DNA of 64,000 bases, from NCBI GenBank assembly GCA_035575135.1, contig DATLYE010000039.1, positions 31,466 through 95,465 of the forward strand, read 5' to 3'. The notes beneath the pieces were generated by a model, which saw only the letters and a program-made list of their open reading frames with translations, was not told the DNA's origin and did not search any database. The stretch comes from JANWXD01 sp035575135. GTDB taxonomy: Bacteria; Acidobacteriota; Terriglobia; Bryobacterales; Bryobacteraceae. Positions within the stretch are counted from its first letter, which is position 1, and each line of letters starts with the position of its first letter. The translations under genes were made by a program, and so were the position numbers. Positions 34,448 through 42,822 of the stretch are shown piece after piece.

Positions 34448-36997
34448 GTGCCCCTTGAGGAGTACGCTCGCAAGCGGTCCTTTTCGAAGACGCCGGAGCC
34501 GCCCCCGCAATCTCCCCCCGCCCGGCCGGGCCGGAGCTTCTGCGTACAGCGCCACCTGGCGCGCCGGCTGCATTACGACCTCCGCCTCGAAATCGGCGGG
34601 GTGCTGAAGTCCTGGGCGGTGCCCCAGGGACCGACGCTCGATCCCGCGGTCAAGCGTCTGGCGGTGCTGGTGGAGGACCACCCGCTCGAGTACGGCGAAT
34701 TTGAAGGGAATATCCCGCCCGGCAATTACGGAGCCGGAAGCGTGATGCTCTGGGACCGCGGGACCTACGAGTTGCTGGGCGAGGGAACGGTGGAGGAGCA
34801 GTTTGCACGCGGGGACCTGAAGTTCCGCCTCCACGGAACCAAGCTCCGGGGCGCGTTCGCTCTGGTGCGCATGAAGGGACGTGGCAAGGGCAACGAGTGG
34901 CTGCTGATCAAGAAAAAAGACGAAGCGGCGCAGGCGGGCTGGGATCCGGAGGCGTTTGCCTGGAGCGTGCTGACGGGCCGCACCCAGGAAGAAATTGCGC
35001 GCGAACTACCGGCGCGGACAAGCACGAATCCGGCCGCGCCGCAGCCAGCCGCCGCTTCCGTGCCGGGGGCCGTGCGGGCGGAGATGCCCCGCGAGATCAC
35101 GCCGATGCTGGCCGTGCCTGCCGAGCAGCCCCCGGCCGAGCCGGGGTGGCTTTACGAGATCAAATGGGACGGAGTGCGGGCGCTGTGTTTTCTCGAGCCG
35201 GAGGGCCTGCGCATCGTCTCGCGCAAAGGGACTCCGATGGAGCGCCAGTATCCGGAACTGGCCGTCCTGCCGCATCACGTCGAGGCCGGAGCGGCGATCC
35301 TGGACGGCGAGATCGTGGCGCTGGACGAGCAAGGCCGGCCCCGCTTCGAGCGCCTTCAGCCCCGCATCATGGCCTCCGAGCCCGGCGCCATCGCGCATCT
35401 GGCCCGCACCCGTCCGGTGACGCTCTACGTCTTCGACCTGCTGTACCTGGACGGCTACGACCTGCGCCCGGCGCCGCTCGTGGAGCGCAAGCGCCTGCTG
35501 GCTTCGATTCTGCGGCCCGGCCCGGTCGTGCGCCTCTCGGAACACTTCGAGGCCGGCGGTGCGGAGCTGCTCGAGGCGGTGCGCGCCAACCATCTGGAGG
35601 GCATCGTAGCCAAACGCGCCGCGAGCCCCTACGCGGCGGGCCGCAGCGCTGACTGGCTCAAGATCAAAGTCTGCTCCGAGCAGGAATTTGTCATCTGCGG
35701 CTTCACCGAGGGGCGCCGGGACTACTTCGGAGCCCTGCTCCTCGGCGTCTACGAGGACGGCGAGCTGCACTTCGCAGGAAGCGTGGGCACCGGTTTCGAC
35801 CGCAAGACCATGGAAGGCATCGCCCGGTCCCTGGAACCGCTGCGCGCACAGGCGTGCCCCTTCCGAACCGCGCCGGAACTGCCGCAGCCGGTCACGTGGG
35901 TGCGTCCCGAGCTGGTGTGTACGGTGCGGTTTCATTCGTGGACGGAGGAGGGCCGGCTGCGCGCCCCCGTCTTTGTCGGCGTGCGGCCCGATGTAGACCC
36001 GCGCGAATGCGTGCGGCGGCCGGCCCAGGTCGCCGGCCCGAGGCCCCGCAACATCCTCATCGCCCCAGGACGCGCGGAGGCGGTGGTCGAGGCCGGCGGG
36101 CGCAGAATCCGCCTGCGCAACCTGACCAAGGTGTTTTACCCGCGCGAAGGATATACCAAGGCCGACGTGATCTGTTACTACGATGCGGTCGCCGACCTGC
36201 TCGTGCCGCATCTGAAAGATCGGCCGCTCGCGCTGCGGCGCTACCCGGACGGCATCGAGGCGCCCTATTTCTTTCAGAAGGACGCGCCGCGCGGCCTGCC
36301 GGACTGGGTACGGACGGAGGCGATCGAAGAAGAGGACGGCGGCAAGCCGAAGCGATACGTGATCGGCGCCGACCGCGCCACGTTGTTGTATCTGGCGAAC
36401 CTGGGCTGTATTGACCAGAATCCGTGGATGAGCCGCATCGGTTCGCTCGATCACCCGGACTGGATGCTCATTGACCTGGACGCGCAGGAATGCGGTTTTG
36501 ACCGGATCGTGGAGGCGGCGCTGCTGGTGCGGCGCAAGCTGGAGCAGGTCGGGCTGGCGGGATACCCGAAGACGACAGGCGGCGACGGCATGCACATCTA
36601 TGTGCCCCTGGAGCCGGTCTACCGCTACGAGCAGACCCGGGCCCTGGCCGAAATTCTCGCGCGGCTGCTGGCGGCCGAGCGCCCGGATTTGTTCACGGTT
36701 CCCCGCGCCGTGGCGGCCCGGGAGAAAGGCAAGGTCTACTTCGACTACCTGCAAAACGCCCGCGGCAAGACGATCTCGGCGCCGTACGTGTTGCGGCCCT
36801 ATGCGGGCGCGCCCGTGGCCACGCCCCTGGACTGGTCAGAGGTCGCACCCGGACTGTCGCCCGCGCAGTTCCACATCCGCAACGTGCTCGAACGCTTCGA
36901 GCGCCGCGGGGACTTGTTCGAGGGCGTGCTGCGCAAGCCGCAGCGCCTGGAGGCCCCCATGGAGAAACTCGAACAGATGATCCGGGAGGTGAGATAA
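34448..36997 (+). CDS. ligD: Three-domain DNA ligase D (PE-Lig-Pol)
   Basis: An 849-aa LigD that starts at a GTG. Order: 3'-phosphoesterase (about 25-185; H36, H42, D44 in QRHLARRLHYDLRLE and H78 in EDHPLEYG), ATP-dependent ligase (catalytic K239 in EIKWDGVRA, then DGEIVALDE and the OB fold), and the C-terminal archaeo-eukaryotic primase/polymerase domain (RNLTKVFYPREGYTKADVI, MLIDLDAQE with the metal Asp pair, TTGGDGMHIYVPL). This is the Bacillus-unlike, Pseudomonas-like PE-Lig-Pol layout. With Ku it forms a complete minimal non-homologous end-joining pair. No domain appears truncated. Confidence 0.97.
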   Translation: MPLEEYARKRSFSKTPEPPPQSPPARPGRSFCVQRHLARRLHYDLRLEIGGVLKSWAVPQGPTLDPAVKRLAVLVEDHPLEYGEFEGNIPPGNYGAGSVMLWDRGTYELLGEGTVEEQFARGDLKFRLHGTKLRGAFALVRMKGRGKGNEWLLIKKKDEAAQAGWDPEAFAWSVLTGRTQEEIARELPARTSTNPAAPQPAAASVPGAVRAEMPREITPMLAVPAEQPPAEPGWLYEIKWDGVRALCFLEPEGLRIVSRKGTPMERQYPELAVLPHHVEAGAAILDGEIVALDEQGRPRFERLQPRIMASEPGAIAHLARTRPVTLYVFDLLYLDGYDLRPAPLVERKRLLASILRPGPVVRLSEHFEAGGAELLEAVRANHLEGIVAKRAASPYAAGRSADWLKIKVCSEQEFVICGFTEGRRDYFGALLLGVYEDGELHFAGSVGTGFDRKTMEGIARSLEPLRAQACPFRTAPELPQPVTWVRPELVCTVRFHSWTEEGRLRAPVFVGVRPDVDPRECVRRPAQVAGPRPRNILIAPGRAEAVVEAGGRRIRLRNLTKVFYPREGYTKADVICYYDAVADLLVPHLKDRPLALRRYPDGIEAPYFFQKDAPRGLPDWVRTEAIEEEDGGKPKRYVIGADRATLLYLANLGCIDQNPWMSRIGSLDHPDWMLIDLDAQECGFDRIVEAALLVRRKLEQVGLAGYPKTTGGDGMHIYVPLEPVYRYEQTRALAEILARLLAAERPDLFTVPRAVAAREKGKVYFDYLQNARGKTISAPYVLRPYAGAPVATPLDWSEVAPGLSPAQFHIRNVLERFERRGDLFEGVLRKPQRLEAPMEKLEQMIREVR

Positions 36998-37046
36998 CCG
37001 GGCGGTTCCGTGTTAGCTTAAGGAGGAGTTCGTTGAGGAGGTTGCC

Positions 37047-38540
37047 ATGATATTGCGTTTCCTGCTCGCCGCCTCCCTGGCGGGCGTCCCCGTTGCCGCC
37101 CAGGACAGCTTCGCCGAAATCCAGTCGCGCGTCACGCAGTTTACGCTTGCCAACGGGATGCAGTTCATCGTGCTCGAGCGGCACAACGCGCCGGTAGCCT
37201 CCTTTCTGACCTGGGCCGATGTGGGTGCCGCGCAGGAAGTCAAGGGGATCACCGGTCTGGCCCACATCTTCGAGCACATGGCGTTCAAAGGCACCGACAC
37301 GATCGGAACCCGCAACTATGCCGAAGAGCGGCTGGCGCTCGACCGCGTGGACCAGGCCTTCGCAGCCTTGCAGGCGGAAAGACGCAAGGGGCCGCGCGCC
37401 GATCCGGAAAAATTGAAGAAACTCGAAGCCGATTTCAAGGCCGCACAGGAGGGGGCCGGTAAGTTCGTGGTACCGAACGAGTTTGGGGAAGCGATTACGC
37501 GTGAAGGCGGGCGAGGCCTCAACGCCAGCACTTCCTGGGATTGGACGACTTACTACTATAGCCTGCCGTCCAACTCGATCGAGTTATGGTTTTACCTCGA
37601 GTCCGAACGATTCCTGAAACCGGTGCTGCGGGAATTTTACAAAGAACGGGACGTCGTGATGGAAGAGCGGCGCATGCGCACCGAGAGCCACCCCATCGGC
37701 AAGCTGATCGAGGAGTTTCTGGCTGCGGCCTACAAGGCGCACCCCTACGGGGAGCCCGTCGTGGGACATATGAGCGATCTTGAAAATATCACGCGGGCGG
37801 ACGCCGAGGCGTTTTTCCGGAAGTATTACTCGCCGGCCAATCTCACCGGTGTGGTGGTGGGCGACGTGGATCCGGCGCGCATCCGGAAGCTGGCGGAGAC
37901 TTACTTCGGCCGGATTCCGGGAGGGCAGAAGCCGGAACCGCTGCGCACCGTGGAGCCTCCGCAGGAGGCCGAGAAGCGGATCACGCTCCGGCTCCAGGCC
38001 CAGCGGCTGGTGCTCGTCGGCTATCACAAAGGCGACATCCTGCACCCGGACCATGCGGTGTACGAAGCCCTGAGCAGCCTGCTGAGCGAAGGACGCTCCT
38101 CGCGCCTGTACCGCAGCCTGGTGCGGGACAAAAAGGTGGCCGTGCAGGCCTTCGGCTTTCCGGGACTCCCGGGGGAGAAATATCCCGGTTTGTTCCTGTT
38201 CGCCGCTTTCACCGCGCCCGGACACACCAACGAAGAGGTGGAAAAGGCGCTGGAGGAAGAGATCGAGAAACTGAAGAACGAGCCGGTGAAGCCGGAAGAA
38301 CTGGAGGGGGTCAAGCGGCGCGCCCGCGCCAATCTGATCCAACAGCTCCGCGACAACTCCACGATGGCCTTTCAGCTGGCGCGCTGGCAGGTGCTCACCG
38401 GAGACTGGCGCAACCTGTTTCGCTACCTGGATCGCATCCACGCCGTGACGCCGGAAGACATCCAGCGGGTGGCCCGGGCCACCTTCACGCGGGCCAACCG
38501 CACCGTGGGGCTGATCGAGCCGGTGGAGGCAGCCAAGTAG
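37047..38540 (+). CDS. M16 peptidase, catalytic subunit
   Basis: A 497-aa exported M16 (insulinase-type) zinc peptidase with a signal peptide (MILRFLLAASLAGVPVAAQ). The inverted metal motif HxxEH is intact: HIFEH, H73, E76, H77. Other family phrases are FTLANGMQFIVLERHNAPV, SSTSWDWTTYYYSLPSN-like text and VVVGDVDPARIRKLAETYFG. An unusual inserted helical stretch (about 90-145, Lys/Glu-rich) separates the HxxEH region from GRGLNAST. The gene has a good GAGGAGG ribosome-binding site and is followed 18 bases later by an M16 partner that lacks the motif, so the two probably form a heterodimer. Confidence 0.92.
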   Translation: MILRFLLAASLAGVPVAAQDSFAEIQSRVTQFTLANGMQFIVLERHNAPVASFLTWADVGAAQEVKGITGLAHIFEHMAFKGTDTIGTRNYAEERLALDRVDQAFAALQAERRKGPRADPEKLKKLEADFKAAQEGAGKFVVPNEFGEAITREGGRGLNASTSWDWTTYYYSLPSNSIELWFYLESERFLKPVLREFYKERDVVMEERRMRTESHPIGKLIEEFLAAAYKAHPYGEPVVGHMSDLENITRADAEAFFRKYYSPANLTGVVVGDVDPARIRKLAETYFGRIPGGQKPEPLRTVEPPQEAEKRITLRLQAQRLVLVGYHKGDILHPDHAVYEALSSLLSEGRSSRLYRSLVRDKKVAVQAFGFPGLPGEKYPGLFLFAAFTAPGHTNEEVEKALEEEIEKLKNEPVKPEELEGVKRRARANLIQQLRDNSTMAFQLARWQVLTGDWRNLFRYLDRIHAVTPEDIQRVARATFTRANRTVGLIEPVEAAK

Positions 38541-38558
38541 GCGTCAAGGGAGGAGGCC

Positions 38559-40682
38559 ATGAGTCACTCAATACGCTTCGCCATCCAGGCGGCGGTCCTG
38601 GGGCTGTTGTTGACCGGCCCTTCGGCCGCGCAACGGATCCCGAAAAGTTACAAGGATTTGAAATTCCCGCCTCTCGGCGAAATCAAGGTGCCCGAGCCGG
38701 TGCGGTTCGAGCTGGCCAACGGGATGGTCGTCTACCTGGTGGAGGATCACGAGCTTCCCGTCATCGGCGCCACGGCGATGATCCGGACGGGAGCGCGCTG
38801 GGAGCCTCCGGAGAAAGCCGGGCTGGCCGCCATCACGGGCACAGTGATGCGCACCGGGGGCAGCACGTCGCGCTCCGGCGATCAGCTCGATGAAGAGCTG
38901 GACCGGCTGGCGGCCGTGGTGGAAACGGGCATCGGCCAGGACTCCGGACGGGCAATGGTTTCCGTACTTAAGGAGGACATCGAACGCGGGCTCGAGATCC
39001 TCGCCGACCTGCTGCGCAATCCCGCCTTTCCTCAGGACAAAATCGAGCTGGCCAAGATCGCCCAGCGGGACGCCATCGCCCGCCGCAACGATGATCCCTC
39101 CGGAGTGGCCTTCCGCGAATTCGCACGGATCCTGTACGGAAAAGACAGCCCCTACGGACGGCTGCCGGAATACGAGACCATCAACGCCATCACGCGGGAC
39201 GACCTGGTGCGCTTCCACCGGGAGTTTTTCCAGCCCGAGAACGTGATCCTGGGCGTGTGGGGCGATTTCCGCTCCGAGGAAATGCGCGCGCGGATCGAGC
39301 GGATCTTCGGAGCCTGGCCCCGGGGCGGGAGACCGAAGCCCGTGCCGCCACCCGTCGAGAGCCGTACCGCAGGCGGAATCTATTTGATCCACAAGGAAGA
39401 CGTGAATCAGTCCTGGGTGATGCTCGGGGGACTCGCCGGGCGGCGCGACGATCCGGACTATTTTGCTTTGACCGTGGCCAACGGCGTACTGAGCTGGCGC
39501 TTGCTGAACAATGTCCGCACGGCGGCGGGCCTGGCCTACGCCACCGGATCGGCCTGGGACGCAGGCTGGGACCGCCCGGGGATCTTTCGGGCGTTCGGTA
39601 ACACCAAGCTCGAGACCACGGCGCAGATCCTGGAGGCCATCCGAGCCGAAATCACGAAGCTGCGCCAGGCCGAACCCACACCTTCGGAGTTCACACGGGC
39701 GCGGGATGCGATCTTGAAGGGTTTCGCATTCGAGTTCGACTCCACCCAGGAGATCGTCGAGCGCATCGTGGGCTACGAGTACTACGGCTATCCGCGCGAT
39801 TATCTGCAGCGCTTCCGGGCGGGCATCGAGAAGGTCACACCCGCCGACGTGCTGCGCGCCGCCCAGAGCCGCCTGGACCCGGACAAGCTCACCGTGCTCG
39901 TGCTCGGCAACCAAAAAGGATTCGAGCGCCCGCTTTCCAGCTTCGGCAAGGTGGTGCCCTGGGATATCTCCATTCCGCAGCCGAAGCAGGAACAACTGGC
40001 GGCGGCCACGCCGGAGGCCGTGGCGCGCGGCAAGCGGATTCTGAGCGCGGTGCGAGACGCGCTGGGAGGAGCCAGGCTCGACGAGATCCAAGACTACGTG
40101 CTCGAGGCTTCCCTGACGATGAGCACGCCGCAAGGCGAGTTCAGCCTGAGCAGCGAATCCACCGTTAACCTGCAAGGCAAGCTCCTCGAAAAAGTCCGGA
40201 CTCCGGTGGGCGAGATGGTCCAGGGCTTCGACGGCAAGACCGCGTGGATGAAGACGCCGCAGGGCGTGCGGGATGCTCCGGCGCAGATGCGGAACGAGAT
40301 CGAGGCCGGCTTGTTCCGCAACACCCTGGTGCTTCTGCGAAGTCTGGGGAAGCCGGAGCTGACCGTACAGTGGGTGGCCACCGAGGAGTGGCAAGGCAAA
40401 CCGGTCGAGGTGGTGGCTGTCAGCGACGCCGCGCGCAAGCTTCAGGTCAAGCTGAGCGTAGACCCGCAGACCAACCTCCCGGTGAAGAAAACCTACGTGG
40501 GTGCGTTTCTGGGTGCGCCCGGCGAGCTGGAGGAAGTGTACTCGGATTGGCGGGAAGTGGAAGGACTGAAGCTGCCCTTCTCGACCGTGCTGGTGCAAGG
40601 AGGCCAGAAACGCGGCGAGCAGAAAGTCACTCAGGTGCGGGTCAACCCCGGGGTGCCGGAATCCGCTTACGCTAAGCCGTGA
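38559..40682 (+). CDS. M16 peptidase-like subunit, no metal motif, LolA-like tail
   Basis: A 707-aa exported protein (signal peptide to SAAQR). The first two thirds are an M16 fold (VRFELANGMVVYLVEDHELPVI, ARILYGKDSPYGRLPEYET, NNVRTAAGLAYATGSA, GYEYYGYPRDY), but the place of HxxEH reads AGLAAITGTV, so it is the non-catalytic partner. The last ~200 residues form a separate beta-rich domain (LEASLTMSTPQGEFSLSSES, EMVQGFDGKTAWMKTPQGV, KLQVKLSVDPQTNLPVKKTY) similar to LolA/outer-membrane-lipoprotein-sorting folds. It follows the catalytic gene by 18 bases. This fused tail is known in some Acidobacteriota but unexplained. Confidence 0.88.
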   Translation: MSHSIRFAIQAAVLGLLLTGPSAAQRIPKSYKDLKFPPLGEIKVPEPVRFELANGMVVYLVEDHELPVIGATAMIRTGARWEPPEKAGLAAITGTVMRTGGSTSRSGDQLDEELDRLAAVVETGIGQDSGRAMVSVLKEDIERGLEILADLLRNPAFPQDKIELAKIAQRDAIARRNDDPSGVAFREFARILYGKDSPYGRLPEYETINAITRDDLVRFHREFFQPENVILGVWGDFRSEEMRARIERIFGAWPRGGRPKPVPPPVESRTAGGIYLIHKEDVNQSWVMLGGLAGRRDDPDYFALTVANGVLSWRLLNNVRTAAGLAYATGSAWDAGWDRPGIFRAFGNTKLETTAQILEAIRAEITKLRQAEPTPSEFTRARDAILKGFAFEFDSTQEIVERIVGYEYYGYPRDYLQRFRAGIEKVTPADVLRAAQSRLDPDKLTVLVLGNQKGFERPLSSFGKVVPWDISIPQPKQEQLAAATPEAVARGKRILSAVRDALGGARLDEIQDYVLEASLTMSTPQGEFSLSSESTVNLQGKLLEKVRTPVGEMVQGFDGKTAWMKTPQGVRDAPAQMRNEIEAGLFRNTLVLLRSLGKPELTVQWVATEEWQGKPVEVVAVSDAARKLQVKLSVDPQTNLPVKKTYVGAFLGAPGELEEVYSDWREVEGLKLPFSTVLVQGGQKRGEQKVTQVRVNPGVPESAYAKP

Positions 40683-40702
40683 GCCCCGGCAGGTAACGCG
40701 AA

Positions 40703-40725
40703 GACCGCCGGCGACAGGCGCGGTC
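40703..40725. terminator. Hairpin between convergent M16 and BMC loci
   Basis: GACCGC at 40703-40708 pairs with GCGGTC at 40720-40725; internal GCC/GGC may extend the stem. It lies in the 69-base gap between converging genes and lacks a T-run. Confidence 0.3.
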
Positions 40726-40751
40726 GCGAGGTTTGCACGGCCTTGGCCGGC

Positions 40752-41027
40752 TCAACCGCCGACCAGCTCCACGTGGTCAATGATCCCGATCACGGCCATG
40801 TCAATGGGCGACATGGGCCGGTCCACGCTGGTCATGGCGCTAAAGCCTTCCGTGGCCAGCAGCACCCGGTCGCCCACGCCCGCGTCCACGGCGTCGAGGG
40901 CCACGACCGCATCGCCGCGGTCCGTGCCGTCCAGGTTCAGGGGTTGCACCAGCAGCGCCTTGCGCCCTTCGTGGCTGGAGTGTTTTTGCGTGGCGACCAC
41001 CTCGCCGATGACGCGGGCGATCAGCAT
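40752..41027 (-). CDS. BMC shell pentamer (EutN/CcmL type), copy 3
   Basis: A 91-aa EutN/CcmL-family (BMC-P) protein that caps vertices of a bacterial microcompartment. Pattern: MLIARVIGEVVATQKHSSHE, KALLVQPLN, VALDAVDAGVGDRVLLATEG and the closing PIDMAVIGIIDHVEL. The ATG at 41027 lies 2 bases after the previous pentamer gene stop; a longer Arg/His-rich frame upstream is out of frame noise. Third of three tandem pentamer genes, a number shared with fucose/rhamnose-type compartments. Confidence 0.92.
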   Translation of the reverse strand: MLIARVIGEVVATQKHSSHEGRKALLVQPLNLDGTDRGDAVVALDAVDAGVGDRVLLATEGFSAMTSVDRPMSPIDMAVIGIIDHVELVGG

Positions 41028-41029
41028 CG

Positions 41030-41302
41030 TCAGCTCCGCTTGACGTGAAGCTCGTCCACGATGGCCACGATGGTGGTGTCGGTGGGCACTTCGGCAGGCA
41101 GGAAGGGGAAACTCGATTCCCTGCCCCGGCACCAGTAGATGAGTTCGCCCGCGCCGGCGCCTACGCAGTCGGCGCACACCAGCGGCTTGCCTGTGGGTTG
41201 GAGCTCAGGAGTCACCGGCTGGACCACCAGCAGGCGCTGGCCGTGGAGCGCCTCGTTCTTGACCGTGGACCAGACTCGGCCGATGACGCGTCCCAGAAAC
41301 AT
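41030..41302 (-). CDS. BMC shell pentamer (EutN/CcmL type), copy 2
   Basis: A 90-aa BMC-P protein: MFLGRVIGRVWSTVKNEAL, RLLVVQPVTPE, VCADCVGAGAGELIYWCRGR and TTIVAIVDELHV. It is more divergent than the other two copies, with extra cysteines (C42, C45, C58) and no clear Gly-Ser after the pore turn. It lies 11 bases after copy 1 and 2 bases before copy 3, so the three are surely co-translated. Different pentamers may cap different vertices or bind different cargo. Confidence 0.92.
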   Translation of the reverse strand: MFLGRVIGRVWSTVKNEALHGQRLLVVQPVTPELQPTGKPLVCADCVGAGAGELIYWCRGRESSFPFLPAEVPTDTTIVAIVDELHVKRS

Positions 41303-41313
41303 CCGTGCCGCCT

Positions 41314-41586
41314 CTAGCCTTGATCCAGACTTACGGTGTCCACGATGCCCACGATCGCGGTGTCTACGGGGCGGTCCTTGCAGCCTTCCGCCATGCGGGC
41401 CGAACTGCCGGAAACCGCAAGCACCAGCTCCCGGTAACCGGCACTCACCGTATCTACGGCCACCACGTAGCCGGACTCCTCCTTGCCCTCCGGGGACACC
41501 GGCTTGAGGATCAGAAACTTCTTACCCTCAAGGCGCGGATCTTTCCGTGTGGCAACCACCGTGCCCACTACACGAGCCAGCAGCAT
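41314..41586 (-). CDS. BMC shell pentamer (EutN/CcmL type), copy 1
   Basis: A 90-aa BMC-P protein with the standard pattern: MLLARVVGTVVATRKDPRLE, KFLILKPVSPEG, VAVDTVSAGYRELVLAVSGS and TAIVGIVDTVSLDQ. First of three pentamer genes, 36 bases after the hexamer gene. Closest in sequence to copy 3 by eye. Confidence 0.93.
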   Translation of the reverse strand: MLLARVVGTVVATRKDPRLEGKKFLILKPVSPEGKEESGYVVAVDTVSAGYRELVLAVSGSSARMAEGCKDRPVDTAIVGIVDTVSLDQG

Positions 41587-41622
41587 AGGCGACTGGCGGC
41601 GGGAGCCCCCGCCGCGCGCTCC

Positions 41623-41913
41623 TTACTTTCCGGTATTGCTCTTGCCGATCGGCAGCACGTCCTCCAGACTGGGGTGCGGCCGCGGAATCACGTGCACGGC
41701 GATGAGCTCGCCCACGCGCCGGGCCGCCGCGGCTCCCGCATCGGTGGCCGCCCGCACGGCCGCCACGTCACCGCGCACCAGAGCCGTGACGTATCCGGAG
41801 CCGATCTTTTCCCAGCCCACCAGCGTCACCTTCGCTGCCTTCACCATCGCGTCGGAGGCCTCGATCAGGGCCACCAGACCGCGCGTTTCGATCATTCCTA
41901 ATGCTTCACCCAT
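41623..41913 (-). CDS. BMC shell hexamer (BMC-H)
   Basis: A 96-aa single-domain BMC-H protein, the building block of microcompartment facets. Typical start GEALGMIETRGLVALIEASDAMVKAA, middle VTLVGWEKIGSGYVTALVRGDVAAV, and GELIAVHVIPRPH near the end. The pore-facing loop (EKIGSG) is standard. A short C-terminal extension (SLEDVLPIGKSNTGK) follows the fold. It is the only BMC-H in the window; compartments with a single hexamer type usually have others elsewhere. Coupled to the aldolase upstream. Confidence 0.95.
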   Translation of the reverse strand: MGEALGMIETRGLVALIEASDAMVKAAKVTLVGWEKIGSGYVTALVRGDVAAVRAATDAGAAAARRVGELIAVHVIPRPHPSLEDVLPIGKSNTGK

Positions 41914-41963
41914 TCAGCCTCCAGTTTCACAAAAAAATCTCCAGAGAAATCCCTCCGCCGGAC

Positions 41964-42737
41964 TCAGCTCCGCGCTTTCAGCGCCTCGTTCACCAGGGCA
42001 ACCAGCTCCGAGCGTGTGACCTCGAATCGCTCTTCCGCCCGGGCGGCCTCCTCTGCCGGCACCGGGCACCAGGGCTCCAGGCCGGCCCGGGAGGTGATGC
42101 CGTAGCGCTCGCGCGCTTCAAACAGTTTCTGCACCTCCTGCCGCGGCAAAACTTTCGGTCCGCCGAGCAGTTCCGCCACCAGCGAAATCCGGGCAAAGTG
42201 CTCGACCGTCTCCATGCGGAAATAGGCTTTGTAGACGTCCTCGCCGTAGCAGACCGCCCCGTGATTGGCCATCAAAATGGCATCGTACTTCGGAATGTAG
42301 GGGAGCATGGGCTCGGTCAGCTCCGGTGTGCCGGGAAGGCCGTACTCGGCAAGCGGGACACAACCCAGGCCGATGATGACCTCCGGCAGCAGGGCCAGCG
42401 TCAAAGGACGGCCCGCTGCGGCAAAGCCGGTGGCCACCGGAGGATGCGCGTGCACCACCGCCCGCACGTCCGGACGCAGGTTGTAAATCGTCAAATGCAT
42501 GGCGATCTCCGAGGTGCGTTCCTTGCGCCCCTCGATCTTGTTGCCCTGCATGTCCACGATGATGAGGTCATCCGGATGCATCATCCCCTTGCTGACGCCT
42601 GTCGGGGTGCACAGCACGCGCTCCGGATCCAGACGGATCGAGATGTTGCCGTCGTTGGCCGCCACCCAGCCTTTCTGCCAGACCAGCCGGCCGACCTCCA
42701 CGATATCCTGCCGGAGTTCCCGCTCCGTCTTGCTCAT
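41964..42737 (-). CDS. Class II aldolase (fuculose/rhamnulose-phosphate type), BMC-linked
   Basis: A 257-aa class II aldolase/adducin-fold enzyme. Motifs: GWVAANDGNISIRL (phosphate loop), CTPTGVSKGMMHPDDL, RTSEIAMHLTIYNLRPDVRAVVHAHPP with zinc ligands (HAHPP) and LMANHGAVCYGEDV. In the locus it precedes one BMC-H and three BMC-P genes. This pairing is known from the Planctomycetes/Verrucomicrobia-type compartments that cleave fuculose- or rhamnulose-1-phosphate to lactaldehyde and DHAP; lactaldehyde is then handled inside the shell. The start ATG at 42737 has a TGG-TACAAT extended -10 box 12 bases upstream and almost no leader. Confidence 0.9.
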   Translation of the reverse strand: MSKTERELRQDIVEVGRLVWQKGWVAANDGNISIRLDPERVLCTPTGVSKGMMHPDDLIIVDMQGNKIEGRKERTSEIAMHLTIYNLRPDVRAVVHAHPPVATGFAAAGRPLTLALLPEVIIGLGCVPLAEYGLPGTPELTEPMLPYIPKYDAILMANHGAVCYGEDVYKAYFRMETVEHFARISLVAELLGGPKVLPRQEVQKLFEARERYGITSRAGLEPWCPVPAEEAARAEERFEVTRSELVALVNEALKARS

Positions 42738-42748
42738 CTGAACCCAAG

Positions 42749-42754
42749 ATTGTA
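42749..42754 (-). promoter_or_regulatory. -10 box of the aldolase/BMC operon
   Basis: On the minus strand TTGG-TACAAT reads as an extended -10 element (TGG before TACAAT). Transcript start would fall about 5 bases before the aldolase ATG, so the message is near-leaderless. Confidence 0.5.
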
Positions 42755-42810
42755 CCAAGCGTGCGCGCGGAGCCGTGCCGCGATTCCCCCGGCCGGAAAA
42801 GCCGTGCGGG

Positions 42811-42816
42811 TACAAT
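42811..42816 (+). promoter_or_regulatory. -10 box of the rhomboid gene
   Basis: TACAAT at 42811-42816 would start transcripts at about 42823, the GTG itself, implying a leaderless message. Divergent from the aldolase promoter 57 bases away, with the same hexamer. Confidence 0.45.
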
Positions 42817-42822
42817 GGTCGC

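Noticed and set aside
35006..36754. A 582-aa minus-strand frame inside ligD
   Set aside because: LigD has all three domains intact on the plus strand; the antisense text is Arg/His/Gln-rich noise.
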